This document shows positions 19,062 to 27,745 of a stretch of 64,000 nt of DNA, in pieces. The position numbers and the translations under genes were made by a program. The DNA comes from Verrucomicrobiota bacterium. Its GTDB lineage: Bacteria; Verrucomicrobiota; Verrucomicrobiia; Verrucomicrobiales; Akkermansiaceae. Each line of letters opens with the position of its first letter. Position 1 is the first letter of the stretch. Under the pieces are notes generated by a model. That model saw nothing but the letters and a program-made list of their open reading frames with translations, was not told the DNA's origin and did not search any database. The stretch covers positions 62,001 through 126,000 of the forward strand of contig RDYP01000006.1 in assembly GCA_004293445.1 (NCBI GenBank). Direction: 5' to 3'.

Positions 19062-20486
19062 ATGAAAATCCTCAGCCTCTCCACTGCCCTCATGGCCGCC
19101 GCCAGCGCCGAAACCGCTCTGACGATCTACAACCAGAACCTCGCGGTGGTGCGCGAGACCCTCCCGCTCGATCTCAAGCCGGGCGAGAATCCGGTGAGCT
19201 TCGACCGCGCCACCGCCCAGGTGATGCCCGACTCCGTGGTGCTGCGCGATCCTGCCGGCAAGGCCGCCTTTTCGATCCTCGAGCAGAGCTACCGCAACGA
19301 CCCGGTCAGCCGCTCGCTGCTGTTGAGCCATTTTGAAGGCCAGGAGATCGAGTTCCGCAGCGTCTATCCCGACGGCAAGGTCGAGCTGCAGGCCGGCAAG
19401 ATCGTCCGCTCCGGCCACGTTCCCGGCGGCCAGCCGCAGGACCCGATCATCGAGGTCGACGGCAAGCTGCGCTTCCAACTCCCCGGCGAGCCGCTCTTCC
19501 CCGCGCTCGGCGACGGCTCGATCCTCCGCCCGACCCTCGGCTGGCAGATCCGCAGCGACGCGGCGGCGAAGTTCGACGCCCAGCTGTCCTACCTCAGCAA
19601 CGGCTTCAACTGGGAGGCCGACTACAACCTGGTCGCGCCGGAGAAGGGCGAGACCGTGACTCTGACCGGCTGGGTCACCGTGAACAACCAAAGCGGCACC
19701 GCTTTCCAGGACGCCAAGGTCAAGCTGGTGGCCGGCGAGGTGAACATCATCGAACCAAGCCACCCCAACGTAGGCATGATGCGCTCGAAAATGATGGCGA
19801 TGGAAGCCGACGCCGCGCCGGCGGTGCAGGAGAAGGCCTTCGACGACTTCCACCTCTACACTCTACAGCGTCCGCTGACGATCCGCGACAAGGAGACGAA
19901 GCAGGTCGAGTTCCTACGCGCCGCGGCGGTCAAGGCGTCCAAGCGCTACGTCTACGATCCGGCCGCGATGCGCTTCTTCGGCGGTGGCGGCCCGCAGACC
20001 CAGCCGATCCAAGGGATGGAGTTCCCGAAGGACGTGGCGATCTACTGGGAGTTCAAGAACGACGAGTCGAACGGCCTGGGCGTCCCGCTGCCCGCCGGCC
20101 GCGTCCGCTTTTACCGCTCCGACGACCAGGACGGGAACCTCGAGTTCGTCGGCGAGAACGACATCGATCACACCCCGCGCAACGAGGAGGTCTCGATCTA
20201 CACCGGCAATGCCTTCGACCTGGTCGGCGAACGGAAGATCGTGAACTTCGAGCGCGACGACCGCGCGGAGTGGATGAAGGAAAGCATCGAGATCACCGTG
20301 AAGAACCGCTCCAAGGAGCCGAAGGAGATCGTGGTCCGCGAGCACCTCTGGCGCTGGCTGAACTGGAAGATCGAGAACGCCTCGATGGAGTCGGTGAAGA
20401 AGGACGCGCAGAAGATCGAGTTCACCGTGAAGCTCGCCCCGGACGAGGAGAAGAAGGTGACCTACACCGCGCACTACAGCTGGTAG
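19062..20486 (+). CDS. DUF4139 domain-containing secreted protein
   Basis: 474 aa. A short signal-like N-terminus (MKILSLSTALMAAASA) is followed by the family opening LTIYNQNLAVVRETLPLDL and a segment GKLRFQLPGEPLFPALGDGS. The central LGWQIRSD..AQLSYLSNGFNWEADYNLV is the most recognisable DUF4139 motif (LsYl..gl.W.a.Y.l). The C-terminus YEIT-like ITVKNRSKEPKEIVVREHLW ends KKVTYTAHYSW as in the family. Function is unknown; members are secreted beta-rich proteins. The stop codon touches the first of three tandem 114-bp repeats. An in-frame ATG at 19092 would be a poorer start since it removes the signal. Confidence 0.85.
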   Translation: MKILSLSTALMAAASAETALTIYNQNLAVVRETLPLDLKPGENPVSFDRATAQVMPDSVVLRDPAGKAAFSILEQSYRNDPVSRSLLLSHFEGQEIEFRSVYPDGKVELQAGKIVRSGHVPGGQPQDPIIEVDGKLRFQLPGEPLFPALGDGSILRPTLGWQIRSDAAAKFDAQLSYLSNGFNWEADYNLVAPEKGETVTLTGWVTVNNQSGTAFQDAKVKLVAGEVNIIEPSHPNVGMMRSKMMAMEADAAPAVQEKAFDDFHLYTLQRPLTIRDKETKQVEFLRAAAVKASKRYVYDPAAMRFFGGGGPQTQPIQGMEFPKDVAIYWEFKNDESNGLGVPLPAGRVRFYRSDDQDGNLEFVGENDIDHTPRNEEVSIYTGNAFDLVGERKIVNFERDDRAEWMKESIEITVKNRSKEPKEIVVREHLWRWLNWKIENASMESVKKDAQKIEFTVKLAPDEEKKVTYTAHYSW

Positions 20487-20827
20487 TAGCGCGACTTTGC
20501 AAGTTGCGCGCTTCTCGCGGCGGACCTCTCCCAGCGATCACGAAGCTTCAGGGCAAGACCGCCCCTCCCACACACAACGTGCAACGTTGTGCTACTCCGG
20601 TAGCGCGACTTTGCAAGTTGCGCGCTTCTCGCGGCGGACCTCTCCCAGCGATCACGAAGCTTCAGGGCAAGACCGCCCGTCCCACTCACAACGTGCGACG
20701 TTGTGCTACTCCGGTAGCGCGACTTTGCAAGTTGCGCGCTTCTCGCGGCGGATCTCTCCCAGCGATCAGGAAGCTTCAGGACAAGACCGCCCGTCCCACA
20801 CACAACGTGCAACGTTGTGCTACTTCC
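20486..20827. repeat. Three tandem copies of a 114-bp palindromic unit
   Basis: Units begin at 20486, 20600 and 20714 with GTAGCGCGACTTTGCAAGTT and each ends in ACGTTGTGCTAC-like sequence, so the unit has GTAGC/GCTAC ends. Each contains two inverted repeats: GCGCGACTTTGCAAGTTGCGCGC near the start and ACAACGTGCAACGTTGT near the end. Copies differ at only a few positions. The first overlaps the last base of the DUF4139 stop codon; the last overlaps the stop codon (CTA at 20820-20822) of tag on the opposite strand. The family is unrelated to the CTTGGACTGCGG elements. Confidence 0.92.
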
Positions 20828-21359
20828 GAAAGCAGTCCGCGCTGTGGTCGTCCACCATCCCGACCGCCTGCATGAAGGCATACATTGTGGTCGATCCCAC
20901 AAAGTTGAAGCCAGCCCTGCGCAGCGCCTTGCTCAGGGCATCCGATTCCACCGTCTTCGCCGGGAAGTCGGCCATCGTCCGAAAACGATTCACGCGGGGA
21001 ACGCCGCCGACAAATTCCCACAACCACGCCACCGGATCATCCAGCCGCAGCCATGCCTTCGCGTTTTCCCGCACCGAGAGAATCTTGCCGCGATGGCGGA
21101 TGATGCCCGGATCTCCCGCAAGAGCCTCCAGCTCCACGTCGGTCATCGCCGCGACCCGCTCCGGCTCGAATCCATGAAACACCTCACGGTAGCGATCGCG
21201 CTTCTGCAGGACCGTCCACCACGATAGCCCGGCCTGCGCGCCCTCGAGGCAGATCATTTCAAAAAGATAGCGTGGATCGCGCGACGGCACGCCCCACTCG
21301 CTGTCGTGGTAGGCGACGTAAAGCGGCCTGTCCGCAGGCAACCAAGGGCAACGAATCAT
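20820..21359 (-). CDS. tag: DNA-3-methyladenine glycosylase I
   Basis: 179-residue base-excision repair enzyme that removes 3-methyladenine from DNA. ATG at 21359 gives the family N-terminus MIRCPWL with Y-H-D-x-E-W-G (YHDSEWGVPSRD), then LFEMICLEGAQAGLSWWTVL, the HhH segment and FVGSTTMYAFMQAVGMVDDH. The structural zinc ligands of Tag appear conserved: C4, H18, H172 and C176. An upstream in-frame start would overlap the next gene's leader and lacks family similarity. Divergent from glyQS. The stop codon lies within a GCTAC end of the 114-bp repeat. Confidence 0.95.
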   Translation of the reverse strand: MIRCPWLPADRPLYVAYHDSEWGVPSRDPRYLFEMICLEGAQAGLSWWTVLQKRDRYREVFHGFEPERVAAMTDVELEALAGDPGIIRHRGKILSVRENAKAWLRLDDPVAWLWEFVGGVPRVNRFRTMADFPAKTVESDALSKALRRAGFNFVGSTTMYAFMQAVGMVDDHSADCFRK

Positions 21360-21454
21360 CGCAGGATCCTGCGCTTCTCCCTCTCGATGCGCAATCCCGC
21401 CTTGCCCGCAGCGTTCTAGGCTGGTTTTCTCCCGCCCCGACAATCCCCGACCCT

Positions 21455-23020
21455 ATGGCCAACAAGGACTTCACCGACCCCGCCCGCATGGAGAAAATCG
21501 TCTCCCTGTGCAAACGCCGCGGCTTCATTTTCCAAGCCGGCGAACTCTACGGCGGACTCAATGGTTGCTGGGACTACGGCCCGCTCGGCGCCGAGCTGAA
21601 GCGAAATCTCAAGGACTACTGGTGGCGCAAGACCGTCCAAGAACGTGACGACGTGCTCGGCATGGACGGCGCGATCCTCACCATGGAGCAGGTCCTCGTC
21701 TCCTCCGGCCACGTCGGCGGTTTCAGCGATCCGATGTGCGACTGCCTGCTTTCGAAAGCACGTCTGCGCGCCGACCAGATCCCGGCCCAAGACGGCACGG
21801 CGGTCTATTTCTCCGGCGCGAAGCACGAGGCCAGCGGCTGGTCCTCCGACAAGGCCTTCGCCGTGCTGGTCGCCCCCGGCAAGGACCCGATCGAGTCCCA
21901 CAAAACGGCGCGGAAATTCTACGCCGACCACATGCCGGACAAGAAGATCTCCCCGAAGGAGCTCGAGCTGACCGAAGAGCGCCGCGAGGAAGTCACCGCC
22001 AGCACCTCCTTCAACCCCGAGAACGGCGGCCTGCTGACCGAACCGCGCCAGTTCAACCTGATGCTCCAAACGAACTTCGGCGCGACCGGCGACCAGATCG
22101 CCTACCTGCGCCCGGAGACCGCTCAGTCGATTTTCGTCCAATACAAGAACGTCCTCGACTCCAACCGCATCAAGCTGCCCTTCGGCATCGCGCAGTGCGG
22201 CAAGTCCTTCCGCAACGAAATCAACCCGCGCAACTACACCTTCCGCAGCCGCGAGTTCGAACAAATGGAGATCGAATACTTCTGCCGCCCGGAGGACGGC
22301 ATGCGCCTAACCGACGAGTGGCTGGAGGAGCGCCTCAAGTTCTATGGTGAGATCGGAATCCCGCGCGAGAAGCTCCACATCCTGGACGTTCCGGACGGCG
22401 AACGCGCGTTCTACTCGAAGAAAACCTACGACATCGAATACGAATTCCCCTTCGGCATCCAGGAACTGGAAGGCGTGGCCTACCGCACCGACTACGACCT
22501 CGGCGTCCACCAAAAAGGCGCCGGCAAGCCGCTCGAATACTTCGACGAGGAAAGCAAGGAGCGCTTCCTGCCCCACGTGGTGGAACCTTCCGCCGGATGC
22601 GATCGCACCGTGCTCGCACTGATCTGCGAAGCCTTCGACGAGGAGGAGCTCACCGATGAAAAGGGCAACAAGGACGTCCGAACCGTGCTGCGTTTCGTGC
22701 CGCGCATGGCCCCGGTGAAGGTGGGGATTTTCCCACTGCTCAAGAAGAACGAGGAGCAGGTCCGCATCGCCCGCGAGATCCAGAAGAAGCTCCAGCCGTG
22801 GATGACCGTCTTCTACGACGACGGTGGTGCCGTCGGACGCCGCTACCGCCGCCAGGACGAAATCGGCACGCCCTTCTGCATCACCATCGATTTCGACACT
22901 CTCGGCGAAAACGATCCCGCGAACACCGGTACCGTGACCGTCCGCCATCGCGACTCAATGGAGCAGGAGCGGATGTCGATCGATGCCCTGCTGCCCTGGC
23001 TGCTCGAGCGCGTGCGCTGA
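21455..23020 (+). CDS. glyQS: Glycyl-tRNA synthetase, single-chain class II type
   Basis: 521 aa; charges tRNA-Gly with glycine in the cytosol. ATG at 21455 is chosen because the family N-terminus starts here (MEKIVSLCKRRGFIFQAGEL then YGGLNGCWDYGPLG). Class II motif 2 appears as GKSFRNEINPRNYTFRSREF and motif 3 as VEPSAGCDRTVLALICEAF; RPETAQSIF precedes motif 2. The C-terminal anticodon-binding domain starts near PRMAPVKVGIFPLLKK. It lacks the alpha/beta two-subunit organisation. A good terminator follows 28 bases after the stop. Confidence 0.96.
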   Translation: MANKDFTDPARMEKIVSLCKRRGFIFQAGELYGGLNGCWDYGPLGAELKRNLKDYWWRKTVQERDDVLGMDGAILTMEQVLVSSGHVGGFSDPMCDCLLSKARLRADQIPAQDGTAVYFSGAKHEASGWSSDKAFAVLVAPGKDPIESHKTARKFYADHMPDKKISPKELELTEERREEVTASTSFNPENGGLLTEPRQFNLMLQTNFGATGDQIAYLRPETAQSIFVQYKNVLDSNRIKLPFGIAQCGKSFRNEINPRNYTFRSREFEQMEIEYFCRPEDGMRLTDEWLEERLKFYGEIGIPREKLHILDVPDGERAFYSKKTYDIEYEFPFGIQELEGVAYRTDYDLGVHQKGAGKPLEYFDEESKERFLPHVVEPSAGCDRTVLALICEAFDEEELTDEKGNKDVRTVLRFVPRMAPVKVGIFPLLKKNEEQVRIAREIQKKLQPWMTVFYDDGGAVGRRYRRQDEIGTPFCITIDFDTLGENDPANTGTVTVRHRDSMEQERMSIDALLPWLLERVR

Positions 23021-23047
23021 GCCATCGGCCCGGCCACCGAACCACAG

Positions 23048-23081
23048 AGCGCGCTCCCCAAAAAGGGACGCGCTTTTTTTG
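23048..23081 (+). terminator. Terminator downstream of the glycyl-tRNA synthetase gene
   Basis: AGCGCGCTCCC and GGGACGCGCT form a GC-rich stem with a single bulged base around an A-rich loop, followed by a run of seven to eight T residues. Confidence 0.85.
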
Positions 23082-23089
23082 TATCCCGC

Positions 23090-23398
23090 TCAATGCGCCA
23101 GCGGGACCGGCAGGTCGATCACCCGCTCCGCTTCCCAACGCGTGATCCTTGCGTCCCTGTTGACGTCGTAATGCTTCATCATCGCATCGAGTTCCTTGGG
23201 CTCGATCCCCACGACACCGGCCTCCGCGACGCCTTGCTCGATCTCCTTGCGCGTCAGACTCCCGTTGCCGTCGTAATCAAAGCGGTCGAACTTCTCCAGC
23301 AAGCCGATCATTTTGCGACCGTGCGCCGCTTCGTCGTGAGACGGATCTTCGAAAGCACAAGAGGCGATCAGCAGGGGAAGAATGCACAACCATTTCAT
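23090..23398 (-). CDS. Small EF-hand lipoprotein
   Basis: 102 aa from ATG at 23398. The N-terminus MKWLCILPLLIASC has a lipobox (IASC, Cys14), so a lipid-anchored envelope protein is predicted. Two EF-hand loops are visible: DYDGNGSLTRKE (about 41-52) with all usual calcium ligands, and DVNRDARITRWE (about 78-89), also well formed. EF-hand lipoproteins like this are common in Verrucomicrobia and Planctomycetes; no partner is evident. Convergent with glyQS and divergent from rlmH. Confidence 0.82.
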   Translation of the reverse strand: MKWLCILPLLIASCAFEDPSHDEAAHGRKMIGLLEKFDRFDYDGNGSLTRKEIEQGVAEAGVVGIEPKELDAMMKHYDVNRDARITRWEAERVIDLPVPLAH

Positions 23399-23482
23399 TC
23401 GCCACGGATCATCCCGAAACCCGACTTCGCGACAAGCGGGAAAGCAAGTTGACCACCCCGCCCCCATGAGGATGCTCCCCCC

Positions 23483-23923
23483 GTGCGCATCCGCATCCTC
23501 GCCGCCGGAAAACCTTCCCTCGCCTATGCGAAAAGCGGGGTCGACGAGTATCTCAAACGACTCGGCCGCTACGGCAGCCACGAACTCGAATTCCTCAAAG
23601 CCGGCGATTCCTCGAGCGTCTCCGCCGCCCTGCTGGAACGCTCGGCCGGGACCTTTCGGATCGCACTCGACGAACGTGGCGATTCGCTCGTCACCCGCGC
23701 CTGGGCCGACCACTTCGCTGCCCTGGAAATGCGGGGCGACATCAAGGCCCTCTGCTTCCTGATCGGGGCGTCCGATGGACACACACCCGAACTACGCAAG
23801 CGCTGCGATGCCGTCTGGTCGCTGTCCAGCCTGACCATGCAGCACGAACTCGCGCTCGTGGTGCTGCTGGAGCAACTTTACCGCGTCGCCACCCTCAGAC
23901 GTGGCGAGCCCTACCACCGCTGA
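23483..23923 (+). CDS. rlmH: 23S rRNA (pseudouridine-1915 N3) methyltransferase RlmH
   Basis: 146-residue SPOUT methyltransferase acting on pseudouridine 1915 in helix 69 of 23S rRNA. GTG start at 23483 gives MRIRILAAGKPSLAYAKSGV, the usual family opening. The C-terminal knot is clear: FLIGASDGHTPEL, then WSLSSLTMQHELALVVLLEQ and LYRVATLRRGEPYHR, ending on the family's YHR/YHK. Length is close to the usual 155. Confidence 0.93.
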   Translation: MRIRILAAGKPSLAYAKSGVDEYLKRLGRYGSHELEFLKAGDSSSVSAALLERSAGTFRIALDERGDSLVTRAWADHFAALEMRGDIKALCFLIGASDGHTPELRKRCDAVWSLSSLTMQHELALVVLLEQLYRVATLRRGEPYHR

Positions 23924-23942
23924 AATCGCCGCGAAGGCGAAA

Positions 23943-24119
23943 TCAGCGCCGCGGCTGCTGAGGAAGGGCACTGAATGCCCCACCGCCCTGACCCACCTGC
24001 GGCTTGTTCCACGGAATCTGACTCGATGTATTCGGCGGCGGCACAGGCTTACGCTCTTTTTCCTCCATCGCACAGGATGGCAAAAAGGCGACAAGGGCGG
24101 CGGCGATGATCGTGCGCAT
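23943..24119 (-). CDS. Very small lipoprotein
   Basis: 58 aa from ATG at 24119: MRTIIAAALVAFLPSC gives a signal with lipobox (LPSC, Cys16), followed by a short charged/proline stretch (EEKERKPVPPP) and SSQIPWNKPQVGQGGGAFSA. There is no domain; the IPWNKPQ motif recurs in small verrucomicrobial lipoproteins as far as I recall. It lies just after the terminator of the coiled-coil gene on the same strand, so it needs its own promoter or read-through. Convergent with rlmH. Confidence 0.6.
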   Translation of the reverse strand: MRTIIAAALVAFLPSCAMEEKERKPVPPPNTSSQIPWNKPQVGQGGGAFSALPQQPRR

Positions 24120-24130
24120 GGCAGGAGCAT

Positions 24131-24166
24131 AAAAAAACCTCCGCGGCATGCAAGCTCGCGGAGGTT
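24131..24166 (-). terminator. Terminator of the coiled-coil gene pair
   Basis: Read on the minus strand, AACCTCCGCG (24166-24157) pairs perfectly with CGCGGAGGTT (24145-24136), followed by a run of T residues (24135-24131). It is 26 bases after the stop of the gene at 24192. Confidence 0.85.
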
Positions 24167-24191
24167 TCGGGAGAACGAAAGGTGGAAGAAA

Positions 24192-25001
24192 TCAGTTGGT
24201 CGAAGGATTCGCCAAGATCACGCGGTCGCCTGCTTGGATCCGAGCACCGGGTGCCAAGGTCTTGAGATCGATCTCGGCGATCGTTTGGGTGGGCTCGATC
24301 GATGAAGGCTGAAGCTCGGCAACCAGTCGGCCCTCGCGCTTGACCAGAAGCTTCGTTTGCGGAGTGAAGCCCGTGCTGCTGCCAGCCGCGATGACCACAA
24401 ATCCCCAGTCGTCGTTGACGGCGGAAACCACGGCTTCCATCGCATTCCGGCGGATCCGCGAATCGCGGGCAGCGGAGCGATCGGCCAAACGGGCGATCTC
24501 AGCCTGATTGGTATCCACCACCTTGCGAGCGGCACCCACCAAGGACTCCAATTCTTCGAGCTGCTTGGTCTTCTCCTTCTTGTCTTCCTTCACCTTGGCG
24601 ACTTGCTCGCCGAGGTTGTCCAAAGTCACATCCTCACCCGCGTCCTTGAGCATCGCGATCACCTCGTCCTGGATCTTCTTGAGATCCGCAAACTTGGCGG
24701 CCTGCTCTTCCAAGGTTCCCTCCAATTCCGCGAGATCGCGGCGCAGGGTCTTTTCCTTGGCGACCAGGTTCTCAATCGAGGCCTCGGCATCGGCCTTGTC
24801 CTTCGTTGCCGCATCAAGCGCGGCAACCTCCTTCGCAAGATCGGCCTCCTTTTCGTCACCGCTCTTGGAAACGCGGGTGTTGGTCGCAATCGCGTCGAGC
24901 TTGATCTTCTTCTGATTCTCGAACTTCCCGAGATTCTCGTAAGAGAAATAGGCGGCTCCACCGCTGACTAGAAGGGCGAGGGCGTAGAAAAGTGCTTTCA
25001 T
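24192..25001 (-). CDS. Membrane-anchored coiled-coil protein, paralogue 2
   Basis: 269 aa: one N-terminal transmembrane or uncleaved signal segment (MKALFYALALLVSGGAAYFS), a charged coiled coil from about residue 30 to 185 (EKEADLAKEVAALDAATKDK and similar heptads), and a C-terminal small beta domain (DDWGFVVIAAGSSTGFTPQT, then RVILANPSTN). The same three-part plan occurs in the gene immediately upstream, 37 bases away. The C-terminal domain resembles the FlgT/SH3-like domains in which a V-x-I-x-x-G-x-x-x-G motif is followed by V-x-R-x-G. Function unknown; an envelope-spanning or cell-wall role is possible. Confidence 0.7.
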   Translation of the reverse strand: MKALFYALALLVSGGAAYFSYENLGKFENQKKIKLDAIATNTRVSKSGDEKEADLAKEVAALDAATKDKADAEASIENLVAKEKTLRRDLAELEGTLEEQAAKFADLKKIQDEVIAMLKDAGEDVTLDNLGEQVAKVKEDKKEKTKQLEELESLVGAARKVVDTNQAEIARLADRSAARDSRIRRNAMEAVVSAVNDDWGFVVIAAGSSTGFTPQTKLLVKREGRLVAELQPSSIEPTQTIAEIDLKTLAPGARIQAGDRVILANPSTN

Positions 25002-25038
25002 ACAGGTTTTGAAAATAGAGCTGGAAATCGAATTTGTT

Positions 25039-25833
25039 TCACTTGGCGGCCTTGGCAGCGTCAGCTGCTTCCGCGGCGGGGACCACGCGATCGCCCACCA
25101 TCAACACCGTGTCCTCAGCCATCGAATCAGGGACGATTTCCGCAGCCGCGCGATTGGACTCAACCGAGCTCACCCGCAATTTCGCGACCACCGCGCCGTC
25201 GCGCACGACTTCAAGCGAAGAACCGGAAACCACGCCACCGCCATTGCCAATCGGCAGGGTGATGAATCCGTAGGCCGGATAAATCGCGGCAATGCTCGAC
25301 GCCGTGAAGAAGGAACGCTTGTTCGCGTAGTTGCCATCCTTGGTCCGATAAGCGGCGATCACGCCTTCCGTCCGGGTCTTCTCGCTGGTCAAGTCGGACA
25401 GCTGCGCCTCGTTCGAAGCAATGTCCGCCGTCAGCTCCTCGAGCTCCCCGGCGGTCCGCCGCATCTCGCCGACCAACTCCTCGATGTCCCCAGCTTCCTT
25501 GAGCTTGTCTTCGATTTCGGTGATCCGCGAGGCGTTGGACTCGGTCTCTTCCCGCTTCGAAGCAATTTCCTGCTCCACGCCGCGGTTCTTCTTGATCTGG
25601 GACGCCTCGGTCTCGCGAAGAACCACCGTGGCTTCTTCGGTGGACTTCCGGTTCTTCTCGGTCTCGTTGAACTCCTTGGTCAGCTTGTCCAATCGGTCGC
25701 GGGAATTCGCAAGACGCTTCTCTTCGCGCTGCCGGGACTCGATCTCCTTCGCGTAAGCCTCCTTGTTTTTCGAAGCAAGAAACGCGGCGGAAAGCAAAGC
25801 GAGGGCGGTAAGAATGGCAAAAATGTTGGCCAT
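25039..25833 (-). CDS. Membrane-anchored coiled-coil protein, paralogue 1
   Basis: 264 aa with the same layout as its downstream neighbour: an N-terminal hydrophobic segment (MANIFAILTALALLSAAFLA), a coiled coil of about 120 residues (KEIESRQREEKRLANSRDRL onward), then a C-terminal beta domain (FITLPIGNGGGVVSGSSLEV, later TVLMVGDRVVPA) and an Ala-rich tail. Sequence identity between the two coiled coils is low, but the C-terminal modules share the G-x-x-x-G, VxR-x-G-x-x-V and GDRV motifs, so they look like an old tandem duplication. Transcribed first in the pair. Confidence 0.7.
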   Translation of the reverse strand: MANIFAILTALALLSAAFLASKNKEAYAKEIESRQREEKRLANSRDRLDKLTKEFNETEKNRKSTEEATVVLRETEASQIKKNRGVEQEIASKREETESNASRITEIEDKLKEAGDIEELVGEMRRTAGELEELTADIASNEAQLSDLTSEKTRTEGVIAAYRTKDGNYANKRSFFTASSIAAIYPAYGFITLPIGNGGGVVSGSSLEVVRDGAVVAKLRVSSVESNRAAAEIVPDSMAEDTVLMVGDRVVPAAEAADAAKAAK

Positions 25834-25966
25834 GGGGTTTTGACGTTGGCGGGTGGCTGGTTCTGGGCGGCAAGCTAGGGACTACCACTCCGCCCCGGCA
25901 ATCCCAAATTTCACGATTGTGCAGGGTGGATTTACAAAGGATGGACAGGGCAGCAAGCAGCCACCG

Positions 25967-27712
25967 ATGAATTCCGTTCTCCGCGTCTTCGCCTACCTTC
26001 GACAATATCCCGGCCTCGCCACCGCCCAGTTTTTCTGTGCGACGCTGATGGCCGTATCAGTGATCTTTTTCCCCTCCGTCGTCCGCTTCGTCCTGAACGA
26101 CATCCTGCCCCACCCCGAACGCCACCACGAACTCACTTTCTGGGTCCTCGTCGGCCTCGCCAGTTTCTTCGCCAAGGACGGCCTCAATTGCGCGCGAATC
26201 TTCGTCAACAACCACTTCGAGCAGAACGTCATCTTCGACATCCGCTCCGACCTCTACCGCAAAATCCAGCGACTGCCCTTGAGTTGGTTCGATTCCCGCC
26301 GCACCGGCGACATCATGACCCGGGTCGTCGAAGATGTGACCTCGATGGAACGCGTCCTGATCGATGGCATCGAACTCGGACTCGTCGCCGCGATCCAATT
26401 GATCGCCGTCGGGGTCGTGATGTATGCCACCGACTGGCAGGTTTCACTCTGGGCCACCTTGCCGATTCCCATTCTCCTCACCGGCGCTTGGATCTATTCC
26501 AAGGACGCCCGCCACCGCCACAAGGCCGAACGCAACGCGACCTCCGCCCTGAATTCACTTCTTCACGACAACATCGCAGGCATCCGCCAAATCAAATCCT
26601 ACGCCGCGGAAAGCGAAGAACACGCCAATTTCAACCGACTGTCCCACCAAGTCCGCCGCGCCACCCTGAACCTGATGAAATGGTGGGCCATCTACAATCC
26701 GAGCATGTCCTTCGCCAGCATGCTCGGCTACGTCCTCGTCCTCGGCCTCGGCGGACAGGCGGTCATCGCCAACCGCATCGCCATCGGCGACCTCGTCTTC
26801 TTTTTCCTCCTGCTCAATCTCTTCTACGAGCCCGTTTCAAAGCTCCGCCAACTCAACCAGATGATCTTTTCGTCCCGCGCCGCCGGCGACCGGGTCTTCG
26901 AAATCCTCGACTCCGAGGACGAGCCGAATGCCGCCCACGGCAGCAGCCTGCCCGCCACCATCGAAGCCCACGTCCGCTTCGAAAACGTGGCCTTTGCCTA
27001 CAACGACCAACCCACCCTCCACGGCGTCGACTTTGATGCCCCACCCGGGAACACCATCGCTCTCGTCGGTTCGACGGGTGCCGGCAAATCCACCGTCCTC
27101 TCCCTGCTCAACCGCTTCTACGAAGCCGATTCCGGCAGGATCACCATCGACGGCACCGACATCGCCACCCTCGCCAAAGGCTCGCTCCGCGAAAAAATCG
27201 GCTATGTCACCCAAGAGCCCTTTCTCTTCAACGGCACCGTCCGCGAAAACCTCTCGCTGGCCAAACGCGATGCCACCGACGCCGAACTTTGGGCAGCACT
27301 CGACGCCGCTCACGCTGCAGGCTTCGTTCGAGAGCTCCCGAAACAACTCGATACCAACGTCGGCGAACGTGGCGTGAAACTCTCCGGCGGCGAAAAACAA
27401 CGCCTCTCCATCGCCCGCGCCCTGCTCAAGAACGCCCCCATCCTGCTGCTCGACGAGGCCACCGCGTCCGTCGACAGCGAGACCGAGCGCCAAATCCAAG
27501 ACGCGCTCGACCGCCTCATGGAAAATCGCACCGCTTTCGTCATCGCCCACCGCCTCTCCACCATCCGCAACGCCGATAAAATCTACGTGCTCGAGAAAGG
27601 CCAAGTCATCGAACAAGGCACCCACGAAGAACTTTGGGCCCGCGGAGGAAAATACGCCGACCTTTGCCGCAAGTCCTTCCTCAACCGCGATACCGCACTC
27701 GTGGGAAACTGA
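25967..27712 (+). CDS. ABC exporter, fused permease-ATPase (MsbA/multidrug type)
   Basis: 581 aa. ATG at 25967 is preferred to the upstream ATG at 25853, whose leader lacks similarity. N-terminal type IV transmembrane domain with about six helices (LATAQFFCATLMAVSVIFFP and others; SWFDSRRTGDIMTRVVEDVT is the typical exporter loop). The nucleotide-binding domain has Walker A GSTGAGKST, Q-loop YVTQEPFLFNGTV, signature LSGGEKQRLSIARALL, Walker B ILLLDEATASVD and H-loop AHRLSTI. Substrate is not predictable; MsbA-like lipid A flipping or drug export are the usual choices. It likely works as a homodimer in the inner membrane. Confidence 0.9.
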   Translation: MNSVLRVFAYLRQYPGLATAQFFCATLMAVSVIFFPSVVRFVLNDILPHPERHHELTFWVLVGLASFFAKDGLNCARIFVNNHFEQNVIFDIRSDLYRKIQRLPLSWFDSRRTGDIMTRVVEDVTSMERVLIDGIELGLVAAIQLIAVGVVMYATDWQVSLWATLPIPILLTGAWIYSKDARHRHKAERNATSALNSLLHDNIAGIRQIKSYAAESEEHANFNRLSHQVRRATLNLMKWWAIYNPSMSFASMLGYVLVLGLGGQAVIANRIAIGDLVFFFLLLNLFYEPVSKLRQLNQMIFSSRAAGDRVFEILDSEDEPNAAHGSSLPATIEAHVRFENVAFAYNDQPTLHGVDFDAPPGNTIALVGSTGAGKSTVLSLLNRFYEADSGRITIDGTDIATLAKGSLREKIGYVTQEPFLFNGTVRENLSLAKRDATDAELWAALDAAHAAGFVRELPKQLDTNVGERGVKLSGGEKQRLSIARALLKNAPILLLDEATASVDSETERQIQDALDRLMENRTAFVIAHRLSTIRNADKIYVLEKGQVIEQGTHEELWARGGKYADLCRKSFLNRDTALVGN

Positions 27713-27745
27713 GGAACATCCCGCGCAAACCCGCCGGGCAGAGCA

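Noticed and set aside
20486-20827. Possible CRISPR array
   Set aside because: The three units are contiguous 114-bp copies without unique spacers, and no cas genes are present.
24025-24060. Terminator between rlmH and the small lipoprotein gene
   Set aside because: CTGAAATCGCC/GGCGAAATCAG at 23920-23946 pairs poorly in the middle and has no T run, and nothing better is present in the gap.
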